DNA of 33,868 nt from the NCBI GenBank assembly GCA_904420015.1, contig CAJFTS010000011.1, forward strand, positions 1 through 33,868. The letters are read 5' to 3'. Shown here piece after piece: positions 16,575-23,426 of this stretch (the stretch's first letter is position 1; the number at the start of each line of letters is the position of its first letter). The stretch is from an uncultured Clostridia bacterium. GTDB taxonomy: Bacteria > Bacillota > Clostridia > Oscillospirales > Acutalibacteraceae. The position numbers were made by a program, and so were the translations under genes. A model generated the notes under the pieces. The model saw nothing but the letters and a program-made list of their open reading frames with translations, did no database searches and was not told the origin of the DNA.

Positions 16575-16610
16575 CTGCTCCCCTTTCGTAGAAAAAGGGG
16601 AAGAAAACGC
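16575..16610 (-). repeat. Hairpin in the copZ-copA intergenic region
   Basis: CCCCTTT / AAAGGGG with a short loop lies between copZ and copA. No T-run follows on the minus strand, so it is not a normal terminator. It may protect the copZ transcript end and let copZ be expressed above copA. This role is inference. Confidence 0.3.
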
Positions 16611-16625
16611 TGCCAAAGAAGGCCC

Positions 16626-16835
16626 TTATCCTTCCACGGTAAAGCCGGTGTCCTCCACCGCCTTTTTCACCTGCGCCATATCCAAGGCATCGCCTTCGTA
16701 GTTGATTTTTGCCGAATGGGTGGCCAGGTCCACCGCAACGCTTTTAACGCCGGCAACCTCCTCCAATGCAGCCTCCACGCCCAGAGCGCAGCCGGCGCAG
16801 TGCATGCCGCCGATTTGAATGGTAATACTGTTCAT
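16626..16835 (-). CDS. copZ: Copper chaperone, heavy-metal-associated domain
   Basis: 69 residues, the normal CopZ size. The single ferredoxin-like fold has the Cu(I)-binding motif GMHCAGC near the N-terminus and ends with the typical [14 protein letters not shown]. It carries Cu(I) in the cytoplasm to CopA and to the copper sensor. The frame is open further upstream, but ATG 16835 begins the conserved domain and has AGAGGTG about 8 nt before it. It is the first gene of copZ-copA. No copper regulator (csoR, copY) is present in the window. Confidence 0.93.
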   Translation of the reverse strand: MNSITIQIGGMHCAGCALGVEAALEEVAGVKSVAVDLATHSAKINYEGDALDMAQVKKAVEDTGFTVEG

Positions 16836-16881
16836 AGGTTGGCACCTCTTTCTATAAAAAATAATTGTATACCTAAATAGT

Positions 16882-16909
16882 ATTATATCCCGAATTTTTA
16901 GTTTGTCCA
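16882..16909 (-). promoter_or_regulatory. Promoter of copZ-copA
   Basis: On the minus strand TGGACA (16904-16909), a 16-bp spacer and TATAAT (16882-16887). Imperfect dyads lie over the -10 and start region (ATAC...GTAT around 16870-16885), where a copper-sensing repressor could bind. No consensus CsoR or CopY box is clear. The spacing is not the 19-20 bp expected for a MerR/CueR promoter. Confidence 0.65.
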
Positions 16910-16939
16910 GACTTACCCGCAATTATCCGGAAAAAATAC

Positions 16940-16990
16940 AAAGGCCCGGCGGCCTCCGGTCTACTGGTCCGGAGCACACTGGGCCTTTTT
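16940..16990 (-). terminator. Terminator of galE
   Basis: AAAGGCCC/GGGCCTTT outer stem with an inner CTCCGG/CCGGAG stem. The minus tail GTATTTTTT is T-rich and the plus side also has T5. It lies about 30 nt after the galE stop. Confidence 0.8.
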
Positions 16991-17020
16991 CGAAAAGAGG
17001 ACGGCGTGGACAGTACACCG

Positions 17021-18043
17021 TCATTCGTCATAACCGTTTGGATTGTTCGACTGCCACCGCCAGGTGTCCCGGCACATGTCGTCCAGGCTGCGTTTGGCTT
17101 CCCATCCCAAAACCTTCTTGGCCTTGGCTGGGTCGGAATAGCAGGCGGGCACATCGCCGCTGCGGCGGCCGACGATTTTATAAGGGACCTTGCAGCCGGT
17201 GACCCGCTCGAAGGCGTGCACAATGTCGAGCACGCTGTAGCCGGTGCCGGTACCGAGATTGATGGCGTCGATGCCGGGATTCCCCTTGAGCCACTCCACC
17301 GCCTTGACGTGTCCCTTTGCCAGGTCCACCACATGGATGTAGTCGCGCACGCCGGTGCCGTCGGGGGTGGGATAATCGTCGCCATAGACCGAAAGAACCG
17401 GAAGCTTGCCGATGGCGACCTGGGAGATATAGGGCATTAAGTTGTTGGGAATGCCGTTGGGATCTTCCCCAATACGTCCGCTTTCATGAGCGCCGATGGG
17501 ATTAAAATAACGCAGCAGCGCAATGTTCCAGGAATGGTCGCTGATATACAGATCGCGCAGCATTTCTTCAATCATCAGCTTGGTTCGTCCGTAGGGGTTG
17601 GTGATGGTGGAAATATCCACCGGATCGGTTTCCTGCAGAGGAACCCGCTTGGGAGTACCGTAAACGGTGGCGGAGGAGCTGAACACCAGATTTTTAACCC
17701 CGTGCTCCTTCATAACCTCCAGCAAAACCAGCGTCCCGGTAAAATTATTGCGGTAGTAGGTCAGAGGGAGGCGGACCGATTCGCCCACCGCCTTCCATCC
17801 TGCAAAGTGGATGACCGCGTCGATTGGGTGGGACTCGAACACCTTGCAAAGACCTTCCCGGTCCAAAATGTCCACTTGGTATACCGGAAAGTCGCGGCCG
17901 GTGAGCTCCTTTACCCGCTTGGGGGCGGTGGTACTGCTGTTGTAATAATTGTCCGCCACTACGATGTCATAGCCGTTATTGAGCAGCTCCACACAGGTAT
18001 GGCTGCCGATATAGCCGGCTCCGCCGGCGACCAGAATTGCCAT
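17021..18043 (-). CDS. galE: UDP-glucose 4-epimerase
   Basis: 340 residues, normal for GalE. It interconverts UDP-glucose and UDP-galactose in the Leloir pathway and for surface polysaccharides. The NAD-binding Rossmann start is GGAGYIGS (7-14). The catalytic Ser is within FSSSATVYG (121-129), and the Tyr-xxx-Lys pair is Tyr151/Lys155 in NPYGRTK. The substrate region carries [21 protein letters not shown] 18043 has TGGAGGAA 8 nt upstream. It has its own promoter and terminator and no galK/galT neighbours, which fits a role in envelope sugar precursors rather than galactose use. Confidence 0.95.
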   Translation of the reverse strand: MAILVAGGAGYIGSHTCVELLNNGYDIVVADNYYNSSTTAPKRVKELTGRDFPVYQVDILDREGLCKVFESHPIDAVIHFAGWKAVGESVRLPLTYYRNNFTGTLVLLEVMKEHGVKNLVFSSSATVYGTPKRVPLQETDPVDISTITNPYGRTKLMIEEMLRDLYISDHSWNIALLRYFNPIGAHESGRIGEDPNGIPNNLMPYISQVAIGKLPVLSVYGDDYPTPDGTGVRDYIHVVDLAKGHVKAVEWLKGNPGIDAINLGTGTGYSVLDIVHAFERVTGCKVPYKIVGRRSGDVPACYSDPAKAKKVLGWEAKRSLDDMCRDTWRWQSNNPNGYDE

Positions 18044-18079
18044 GAATGCGATTCCTCCATTCGTCGATCCATTGTTAAC

Positions 18080-18108
18080 AGAGTATTATTTTTTTCCTTT
18101 CTTGTCAA
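18080..18108 (-). promoter_or_regulatory. Promoter of galE
   Basis: On the minus strand a consensus TTGACA (18103-18108) with a 17-bp A-rich spacer and TACTCT (18080-18085) as a weak -10. Confidence 0.55.
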
Positions 18109-18165
18109 CTACTATTCCCCCGTTTCCCATGGAATATTGATGCGGATACCGGTTTTTCCGCCGAT

Positions 18166-18194
18166 TTGACAGGGAGAGGGCCGGTCCGTATAAT
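18166..18194 (+). promoter_or_regulatory. Perfect-consensus sigma-A promoter of the HD-domain gene
   Basis: TTGACA (18166-18171), a 17-bp spacer and TATAAT (18189-18194): an exact match to the consensus in both hexamers and spacing. The about 55-nt leader contains a perfect CCGCCC-AACA-GGGCGG hairpin (18218-18233) ending 8 nt before the ribosome site. Confidence 0.9.
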
Positions 18195-18255
18195 AAAATA
18201 ACCAATCACATGTATCTCCGCCCAACAGGGCGGCCGATTCAGCAGGAGGCGGCAT

Positions 18256-18933
18256 ATGGAGAATTCTTACCGAACCATATCCTTTGAAGAAATCCGAAAA
18301 AACCAGGAAATCAGCGCCTATATCCATGCGGCCAACGCCGTGCTCGGCGCCATCGGCTATACCGAACACGGCATGCCTCATGTCTGCCGGGCGGCGGGCG
18401 TGGCGGCCAATCTGCTGCGGGAGCTGGGGTATGAGGAACGCACCTGCGAGCTGGCCGCCATTGCCGGGTATATGCACGATATCGGAAACACCGTCAACCG
18501 GGCGGATCACGCCCAGTCGGGGGCCCTGATGGCATTTCGTATCCTGTCCCGCCTTGGGATGCCGCCGCAGGAGGTGGCGGTGGTGGTATCTGCCATCGGC
18601 CATCATGACGAGGAAACCGCCGCTGCGGTCAACGAAGTGGCGGCGGCGCTCATTCTAGCGGACAAGAGCGACGTGCGCCGCAGCCGGGTGCGCAACGAAA
18701 GCGGCATTATGACCGACATCCACGACCGGGTCAATTACGCCGTGGAACGGACCGAGCTGCAGGTCAAGCAGGAGGAAAAGGCCATTGTGTTGCAAATGGC
18801 CATCGATACGGATATCTGTGCGGTGATGGATTATTTTGAGATTTTCCTGTCTAGGATGCTGCTGTGCCGGAAGGCGGCGGACTTCTTGGGACATACCTTT
18901 GAATTGGTCATCAACCAGTCCAGAATGCTGTAA
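18256..18933 (+). CDS. HD-domain metal-dependent phosphohydrolase
   Basis: 225 residues. The HD signature is visible as His42 (GMPH), His74-Asp75 (YMHDIGN), His116-His117 (IGHHDE) and Asp136 (ADKSDV), the metal-ligand set of HD phosphohydrolases. The fold is all-helical as expected. The C-terminal third (about 150-225) is not recognised and may be a helical dimerisation part. The substrate is unknown; HD enzymes cleave nucleotides, cyclic dinucleotides or (p)ppGpp, but the motif spacing does not point to one of these. ATG 18256 has AGGAGG 6 nt upstream. The consensus promoter implies strong constitutive transcription. No terminator is clear after it. Confidence 0.82.
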   Translation: MENSYRTISFEEIRKNQEISAYIHAANAVLGAIGYTEHGMPHVCRAAGVAANLLRELGYEERTCELAAIAGYMHDIGNTVNRADHAQSGALMAFRILSRLGMPPQEVAVVVSAIGHHDEETAAAVNEVAAALILADKSDVRRSRVRNESGIMTDIHDRVNYAVERTELQVKQEEKAIVLQMAIDTDICAVMDYFEIFLSRMLLCRKAADFLGHTFELVINQSRML

Positions 18934-19012
18934 AGAAAACCCTGCGGCCGGGGAAATTGACGGGCAAAACCTACAAAAAAGCGCAGAAACGGCGGAATTG
19001 TTACGGATTCCC

Positions 19013-19041
19013 TTGAAAAATGGAACAAAAAGTCTTACAAT
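19013..19041 (+). promoter_or_regulatory. Promoter of the SPFH protein gene
   Basis: TTGAAA (19013-19018), a 17-bp spacer and TACAAT (19036-19041), about 28 nt before the TTG start at 19076. Confidence 0.7.
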
Positions 19042-19075
19042 ATACCAATATAAGCAAAAATGAGGTGCTATCATT

Positions 19076-19957
19076 TTGGAAGTTTATATTGTAATTCCCA
19101 TCTGCGTTGTGGTGCTGGCCTTCTTCTTTGCCGGCCTGCGGGTGGACAAGGAGTACCAGAGAGGCGTCATTTTCCGTCTGGGCAGGCTTAAAAGCTGCAA
19201 GGGTCCCGGCCTCTACTGGATCGTACCCTTTTTTGACCGGAGGGTACGGGTGGATCTTCGGGTTTCCATCATCAATATCGACAGCCAGGAGGTTGTTACC
19301 CGCGACAGCGTGACGGTCAAGATCAATGCGATTATGTATTATAAGATCACACGGCCGGAACGGGTGGTGGTCATTGCCCACGACTATGAGCAGGCCATTG
19401 TACAGATTGCAATCACCTCGCTGAAAAACGTCATCGGCCAGCATACCCTGGAGGAAATCCTCAGCGACCGCAAGGCCATCAACCGGGCGATGAAGGCCAA
19501 TGTGGACGTGGTGGCGGGTGACCTGGGTTTGATGGTCAAATCCATTGAAATGAAGGACATCGACATTCCGGTGGCCATGCAGAAGGCTATGGCGAAAGAG
19601 GCACAGGCCATGCGGGAGCGCCGGGCGAGAATCATCAAGGCGGACGGGGAATACCAGGCTTCTCTGAAGCTCAAAGCGGCGGCGGAGGAGATTGAGAGCA
19701 ATCCTATCGCCTTGGAACTGCGCCGTATCCAGATGGTAACGGAGGTTAGCTCCGATCAGAATACCCGAACCTTGGTAATGCCGAGCGATTTCGTGGAAAT
19801 TGCGAAAACCATTTCAAACGGCATTGAAAGCGGGCTTCTTGGATCCGGTATCGGAGGAACCGTGAATAAAAAGATTCAGGCAAACGCGCAAAGCACGCAA
19901 GCGGAAACGTCCAAGAGGGATCCGGCGGACAAGAAAACGCCGGCAAAGAAATCCTGA
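19076..19957 (+). CDS. Stomatin/slipin-like SPFH (band 7) membrane protein
   Basis: 293 residues. One N-terminal membrane segment (about 3-19) is followed at once by the SPFH domain: KEYQRGVIFRLGRL, GPGLYWIVPF, TRDSVTVKINAIMYYKI and LEEILSDRKAINRAM. An Ala/Glu-rich coiled coil (about 165-215) and a Lys/Thr/Ala-rich tail end it. The family oligomerises into membrane cages and organises microdomains; slipins are usually paired with an NfeD protein, but none is adjacent. The only plausible start is TTG 19076, with GAGGTG 8 nt upstream, so initiation may be weak. It has its own promoter and a terminator. Confidence 0.88.
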   Translation: MEVYIVIPICVVVLAFFFAGLRVDKEYQRGVIFRLGRLKSCKGPGLYWIVPFFDRRVRVDLRVSIINIDSQEVVTRDSVTVKINAIMYYKITRPERVVVIAHDYEQAIVQIAITSLKNVIGQHTLEEILSDRKAINRAMKANVDVVAGDLGLMVKSIEMKDIDIPVAMQKAMAKEAQAMRERRARIIKADGEYQASLKLKAAAEEIESNPIALELRRIQMVTEVSSDQNTRTLVMPSDFVEIAKTISNGIESGLLGSGIGGTVNKKIQANAQSTQAETSKRDPADKKTPAKKS

Positions 19958-19964
19958 TCGAATG

Positions 19965-20000
19965 AGCCCCCGTTGGCCCTCGTGTCCGACGGGGGCTTTC
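19965..20000 (+). terminator. Terminator of the SPFH gene
   Basis: AGCCCCCGT/ACGGGGGCT stem with a modest tail (TTTCGCT), 8 nt after the stop. Confidence 0.7.
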
Positions 20001-20040
20001 GCTGTCCTCGGTTTGGAGGCGGGAAATTCAAGCCGGATAC

Positions 20041-20069
20041 TTGTGCTTTGTAGAAAGCTGTGATAAAAT
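20041..20069 (+). promoter_or_regulatory. Promoter of yebC
   Basis: TTGTGC (20041-20046), a 17-bp spacer and TAAAAT (20064-20069), with TGA before it giving an extended -10. Confidence 0.55.
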
Positions 20070-20125
20070 AAAATGTCTGATTATTGAACAAGCATTGCTT
20101 TGTTGTAGTACGGGGGATGAAAAGT

Positions 20126-20863
20126 ATGTCTGGACATTCGAAATGGAATAACATCAAGCGCAAAAAGGAAAAGACCGACGGCCAGAAGGCGAAGATTTTT
20201 ACGAAGATCGGACGCGAGCTTGCCATGGCGGTGCGGGAAGGCGGCAGCGGGGATCCCGCGGTTAATTCCCGGTTAAAGGACGCCATTGCCAAGGCCAAGG
20301 CCAACAATGTGCCCAACGACAACATTGAGCGCATCATCAAGAAGGCGTCCGGCGAAGGCAATACCGACGCGTATGAGTCGATTCAATATGAGGGCTACGG
20401 CCCCAGCGGGGTGGCGGTAATTGTGGAAACGCTGACCGACAACCGCAACCGAACGGCGGGCGACCTGCGTCATTATTTTGATAAGTTCGGCGGAAATTTG
20501 GGTACCACCGGCTGCGTGTCCTTCATGTTCCAGAAAAAGGGCGTCATCGTCATCGAGGCGGAGGATCTCAATGAGGATGAGGTGATGGAAGCCGCGCTGG
20601 AAGCGGGCGCTTCCGATTTTCAGTCGGATGGAGACGTGTTTGAGATTTTTACCGAGCCGGAGGATTTCTCCGCCATCCGCGATGAGCTTGGGGAAAAATA
20701 CACGTTCGTTTCTGCGGATGTCGAGCAGGTGCCGGATACCTACACCTCCATCAGCGACCCGGATTTGATTGTGAAGATGGGGCGCCTGCTGGAGATGCTT
20801 GAGGACAATGACGATGTGCAAAACGTTTGGCACAACTGGGAAAATGCGGACGACGCAGAATAA
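20126..20863 (+). CDS. yebC: YebC/PmpR family (TACO1-like) protein
   Basis: 245 residues, the usual length of this near-universal family. The conserved start MSGHSKWNNIKRKKEKTD, the glycine-rich GYGPSGVAVIVETLTDN and GGNLGTTGCVSFMF are all present, and the acidic C-terminal domain is typical. Members were first described as DNA-binding transcription factors; the mitochondrial relative TACO1 and more recent bacterial work point to a role in translation. I cannot tell which applies here. ATG 20126 has GGGGG 9 nt upstream and begins the conserved sequence; the frame is open further upstream. No ruvABC genes are next to it, unlike in many bacteria. Confidence 0.94.
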   Translation: MSGHSKWNNIKRKKEKTDGQKAKIFTKIGRELAMAVREGGSGDPAVNSRLKDAIAKAKANNVPNDNIERIIKKASGEGNTDAYESIQYEGYGPSGVAVIVETLTDNRNRTAGDLRHYFDKFGGNLGTTGCVSFMFQKKGVIVIEAEDLNEDEVMEAALEAGASDFQSDGDVFEIFTEPEDFSAIRDELGEKYTFVSADVEQVPDTYTSISDPDLIVKMGRLLEMLEDNDDVQNVWHNWENADDAE

Positions 20864-20878
20864 CATGCATGATAAAGG

Positions 20879-20910
20879 CCGGCCGGATCAAGGGATTCGG
20901 CCGGTTTTTT
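20879..20910 (+). terminator. Terminator of yebC
   Basis: CCGGCCG/CGGCCGG stem with a 12-nt loop and a run of six T. Confidence 0.88.
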
Positions 20911-21130
20911 GCAAGGGGAAGATGGGGCGTTTGGCTGATGCATCAAAAGGAGAGAAGCGCCCCGATGATTCCCCCAGCCGGTAGGGCTCTGATGAAACAG
21001 CCCGGCGGAGAAGCTTCGCGGAAACCACCTCCAAGTTGCCGTACTTTTGAGCAAGGCCGCGTAAAAGTGTCAAATTCATACCTTTGCTTCTTTTGGCATA
21101 TATTTGTGCCATAGGGAGAGGCGGGTTGCT
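20911..21130 (+). other. Structured leader of unknown type before the second deacetylase gene
   Basis: Between the yebC terminator and the next gene several pairings are visible. GGGGCG (20924-20929) pairs with CGCCCC (20958-20963) around the perfect palindrome TGATGCATCA. GGGCT/AGCCC lies near 20984-21003 with an outer GCCGG/CCGGC alternative. GCG-GAGAAGCTT-CGC is at about 21007-21020. ACTTTT/AAAAGT flanks a 14-nt loop near 21042-21068. Together they cover about 150 nt, the size of a riboswitch, but conserved cores of known classes (c-di-GMP, c-di-AMP, glycine, THF, fluoride, ZTP) were not found. No convincing promoter was seen. It may be an unrecognised regulatory RNA. Confidence 0.35.
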
Positions 21131-22000
21131 ATGTTTCATTGCTATAAAATGAAGTGGAAGGTCGTCGCGGCCTTGGGGATCCTTTTGCTGGTATGCTGTA
21201 TCTCCGTGCCGGTTATTTCCGTCGCAACCACCAGTACCGTGCCGGAGGAGGAACATGTGAAGGTTCCCATTGTAATGTATCACAGCGTCCTCAAGGACTC
21301 GAGCAAGGATGGTACCTATGTGGTGTCTCCTTCGGAGTTTGAAAACGATCTGGTTTACCTGCTGGAGAATGGATATACCACCATCTTTTTGCAGGACCTG
21401 GTGGACTATGTATACAGAGGAAAGAAGCTTCCCGAAAAGCCGGTGGTCATCACCTTTGACGACGGCTACCTCAATAACCTGACCTATGTGCTGCCGATTC
21501 TGCAAAAGTACCAAGCCAAGGCGGAGATTAACATTGTCGGCAGCTATTCCCAGCGCTTTTCCGAGACCCCTGACCCCAAGCCCAACTATGCCCACCTGAC
21601 CTGGGAGGACATTAAGGCCCTCAGGGACTCCGGCTGCTTTGAAATCGGCAACCATACCTACGATATGCACAGACAGACAAAGCGCCGGGGCTGCGCGAAA
21701 AACAAAGGGGAGGATACGGAGAGCTATCAGGCCGCTTTGCGGGCCGACCTGACGAAAACCCAGGAGCTGCTTCGCGAAAATTGCGGCATTACCCCTACGG
21801 TATTCGCGTATCCCTATGGTTATATCAGTGAGGAGTCTATCCAGGTTCTCAAGGAGATGGGATTCACCGTGGCGCTTACCTGCTACGAAAAGCCCAATTA
21901 CATCACCCGCAACCCGGAAAAGCTGTATGCCCTCAACCGCTACAACCGCCCCAGCGGGGTATCCACCGAGCAATTTATGAAGAAGCTGTTGGCGGATTGA
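21131..22000 (+). CDS. Polysaccharide deacetylase, CE4 (PgaB/IcaB-like)
   Basis: 289 residues. A single N-terminal membrane anchor (about 11-33) puts the NodB/CE4 domain outside the cell. Motif 1 is the intact TFDDG (108-112, Asp110 base and Asp111 metal ligand). The metal histidines are His175 and His180 in NHTYDMH, the i/i+5 spacing seen in PgaB-type deacetylases. FAYPYGY (225-231) replaces the RPPYG motif, as in that subfamily. The PIVMYHSVL start is also typical. It probably removes N-acetyl groups from a cell-wall or exopolysaccharide amino sugar; the substrate is not shown. ATG 21131 is preferred over upstream starts because it opens the basic/hydrophobic anchor and has GGGAGAGG 9 nt before it. 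Confidence 0.9.
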   Translation: MFHCYKMKWKVVAALGILLLVCCISVPVISVATTSTVPEEEHVKVPIVMYHSVLKDSSKDGTYVVSPSEFENDLVYLLENGYTTIFLQDLVDYVYRGKKLPEKPVVITFDDGYLNNLTYVLPILQKYQAKAEINIVGSYSQRFSETPDPKPNYAHLTWEDIKALRDSGCFEIGNHTYDMHRQTKRRGCAKNKGEDTESYQAALRADLTKTQELLRENCGITPTVFAYPYGYISEESIQVLKEMGFTVALTCYEKPNYITRNPEKLYALNRYNRPSGVSTEQFMKKLLAD

Positions 22001-22044
22001 GAGAGAATAGGAAATGGCCCGGCAGATATGCCGGGCCATGTTTA

Positions 22045-22491
22045 TTAGAGAAGCTCAAGAAAACGGCTTTTGTCAAGGAGGGCTTGCTTTAGCGAAACAT
22101 CCTGTCCGTCCCCGTCCTCTAAGGCCACGATCGCCAACCCGCACCGCCGGAGCATATTTAAATCCCGGCGTTGCCTGCTGTTCTTGTCTGGGGATGCGGT
22201 GGTAAAGGTAATTTGATCGCATTGGGCGATCAGCTCCCGATAGATTGAAGAGGAGAACAGGCGTTCTTCGTAATAGGGAAGGTAGGCTTCCAAAAGAATG
22301 TATGAATATTTCTGCTTGAGAGATAGGACAAGCTGCGCGAAGATGCAGTCTGCTTCCTCATCAAATCCACAGAAATAATGGTGGTAGCCTTGATGAATTG
22401 CGCTTTCTAAGGTCGCAAAGAGCTTTTCGTGAAACGATCGGGTAAACGGCAAGGACAGGCTCTGACTGTGGAGGAAGCAAGCACACTTCAT
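22045..22491 (-). CDS. Degenerate SLOG-family (DUF1273/YpsA-like) protein
   Basis: 148 residues. The order of segments follows the YpsA-like SLOG family: an N-terminal CACFLHSQS where the family has CxFTGHR; GYHHYFCGFDEEAD where it has a GxxxGxD nucleotide loop; LEAYLPYYEE for EAAIPCE; then CDQITF, RQRRDLNML and LAIVALEDGDG for the RNxxM...LIAVWDG end. The glycine and TGHR residues thought to bind a nucleotide ligand are replaced, so the pocket is probably lost or changed. ATG 22491 is chosen because GGAG lies 9 nt upstream. It is divergent from an XRE regulator, with a shared palindrome. The function is unknown. Confidence 0.68.
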   Translation of the reverse strand: MKCACFLHSQSLSLPFTRSFHEKLFATLESAIHQGYHHYFCGFDEEADCIFAQLVLSLKQKYSYILLEAYLPYYEERLFSSSIYRELIAQCDQITFTTASPDKNSRQRRDLNMLRRCGLAIVALEDGDGQDVSLKQALLDKSRFLELL

Positions 22492-22530
22492 AGATATCGT
22501 CTCCAGGCAGATTGCAATCATATTATTTGC

Positions 22531-22559
22531 ATTATAACATAATCATTGTTATTTTGCAA
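22531..22559 (-). promoter_or_regulatory. Promoter of the SLOG-family gene
   Basis: On the minus strand TTGCAA (22554-22559), a 17-bp spacer and TATAAT (22531-22536). The -35 overlaps the left arm of the palindrome at 22557-22592, so a bound protein would block it. Confidence 0.7.
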
Positions 22560-22592
22560 TCCACATATATGCGATAGCATATATGTGGATTG
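22557..22592. promoter_or_regulatory. Perfect 16-bp-arm palindrome between divergent SLOG and XRE genes (probable operator)
   Basis: Arms CAATCCACATATATGC and GCATATATGTGGATTG surround GATA with no mismatch. The left arm overlaps the -35 of the SLOG gene. The right arm ends on TTGTTT (22590-22595), a candidate -35 for the XRE gene with TACATA (22612-22617) 16 bp downstream. A copy of the core (CTATATGTGAG) recurs before the XRE ribosome site. The symmetry fits an autoregulatory site of a dimeric repressor such as the adjacent XRE protein. Confidence 0.6.
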
Positions 22593-22640
22593 TTTATAGA
22601 TCGGAACTCTCTACATAAACTATATGTGAGGTGTTCCACA

Positions 22641-22874
22641 ATGAATAATAAACACGAGGATTACTATATTCAGACCGGCCTAAACATTTCCTTTTACCGA
22701 AAGCGGCAAAAAATGACGCAGATTGAATTGGCGGAAAAGGCGAACATCAGCCGCACACACTTGAGCAATATCGAGGCGCCCAATATGCACACCGCCCTTT
22801 CCCTGGAGACGCTGTTTGATTTGGCGGACGCCTTGGAAATCCCACCCTATAAGCTGTTGGAATTTAAAGACTAA
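22641..22874 (+). CDS. Small XRE-family (Cro/CI-type HTH) transcriptional regulator
   Basis: 77 residues, essentially only an HTH_3 domain. The helix-turn-helix reads MTQIELAEKANISRTHLSNIE, then the remaining helices LSLETLFDLADALEIPPYKL. There is no ligand or protease domain. ATG 22641 has GAGGTG 9 nt upstream; the frame opens earlier, but inside the palindrome. It is divergent from the SLOG-family gene and followed by a terminator shared with leuD. It probably represses itself and its neighbour through the palindrome. Confidence 0.88.
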   Translation: MNNKHEDYYIQTGLNISFYRKRQKMTQIELAEKANISRTHLSNIEAPNMHTALSLETLFDLADALEIPPYKLLEFKD

Positions 22875-22877
22875 AAG

Positions 22878-22917
22878 AAAAGGAGCCGGGACACTGTCCC
22901 GGCTCCTTTTCTTTTTT
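22878..22917. terminator. Bidirectional terminator between the XRE gene and leuD
   Basis: 15-bp stem AAAAGGAGCCGGGAC/GTCCCGGCTCCTTTT with a 3-nt loop. The plus tail CTTTTTTT serves the XRE gene. The minus tail CTTTTAGTCTTT serves leuD, whose stop codon touches the T-run. Confidence 0.9.
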
Positions 22918-23411
22918 TATTGATGCAGGCGGTCGGAGATGGAATTGAGCAGACCGCCTTTTTCGATGATATTTTGGATAAAGGGAGGAAAGGGCTCCGC
23001 CTGGAAGGTCTTTTTGGTAGTCAGGTCGGTGATGACGCCGGTGGAGAAATCCACAGACAGCTCGTCGCCGGCCTGGATCTGCTGTACAGCCTCGTCACAT
23101 TCCAAAATCGCCAGTCCGATGTTGATGGCATTGCGGTAGAAGATGCGGGCAAAGCTGGAGGCGATGACGCAGGAAACGCCGGACGCCTTGATGGCGATGG
23201 GAGCATGCTCCCGGGAGGAGCCGCAGCCGAAATTCTTCCGGGCCACGATGATGTCGCCGGGCTTTACCTTGGAGACGAAATCCTTGTCGATATCCTCCAT
23301 GCAGTGTGCCGCCAGTTCCTTGTGGGAAGAGGTGTTCAGATACCGGGCGGGGATGATTACATCGGTGTCCACGTTGTCGCCGTATTTATGCACAAAGCCT
23401 TGAACCTTCAT
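22917..23411 (-). CDS. leuD: 3-isopropylmalate dehydratase, small subunit
   Basis: 164 residues, the short archaeal/clostridial LeuD type rather than the about 200-residue E. coli type. The swivelling domain carries [15 protein letters not shown] and the substrate-recognition loop [13 protein letters not shown]. With LeuC it isomerises 2- and 3-isopropylmalate in leucine biosynthesis. ATG 23411 has AAAGGAGG 9 nt upstream; a GTG two codons earlier is too close to it. It begins 15 nt after the leuC stop and is clearly cotranscribed. The wider family includes homoaconitase-like enzymes, so substrate assignment is by similarity. Confidence 0.92.
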   Translation of the reverse strand: MKVQGFVHKYGDNVDTDVIIPARYLNTSSHKELAAHCMEDIDKDFVSKVKPGDIIVARKNFGCGSSREHAPIAIKASGVSCVIASSFARIFYRNAINIGLAILECDEAVQQIQAGDELSVDFSTGVITDLTTKKTFQAEPFPPFIQNIIEKGGLLNSISDRLHQ

Positions 23412-23426
23412 GTTCACGCGCCTCCT

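Noticed and set aside
20911-21130. Known riboswitch (c-di-GMP, glycine or THF class) before the deacetylase
   Set aside because: A GGAGAG start and a CCTCC end resemble parts of glycine and THF aptamers, but their conserved cores are missing.
20888-22039. 383-codon minus-strand frame opposite the second deacetylase
   Set aside because: Antisense shadow of a motif-complete gene; lacks a ribosome site and known domains.
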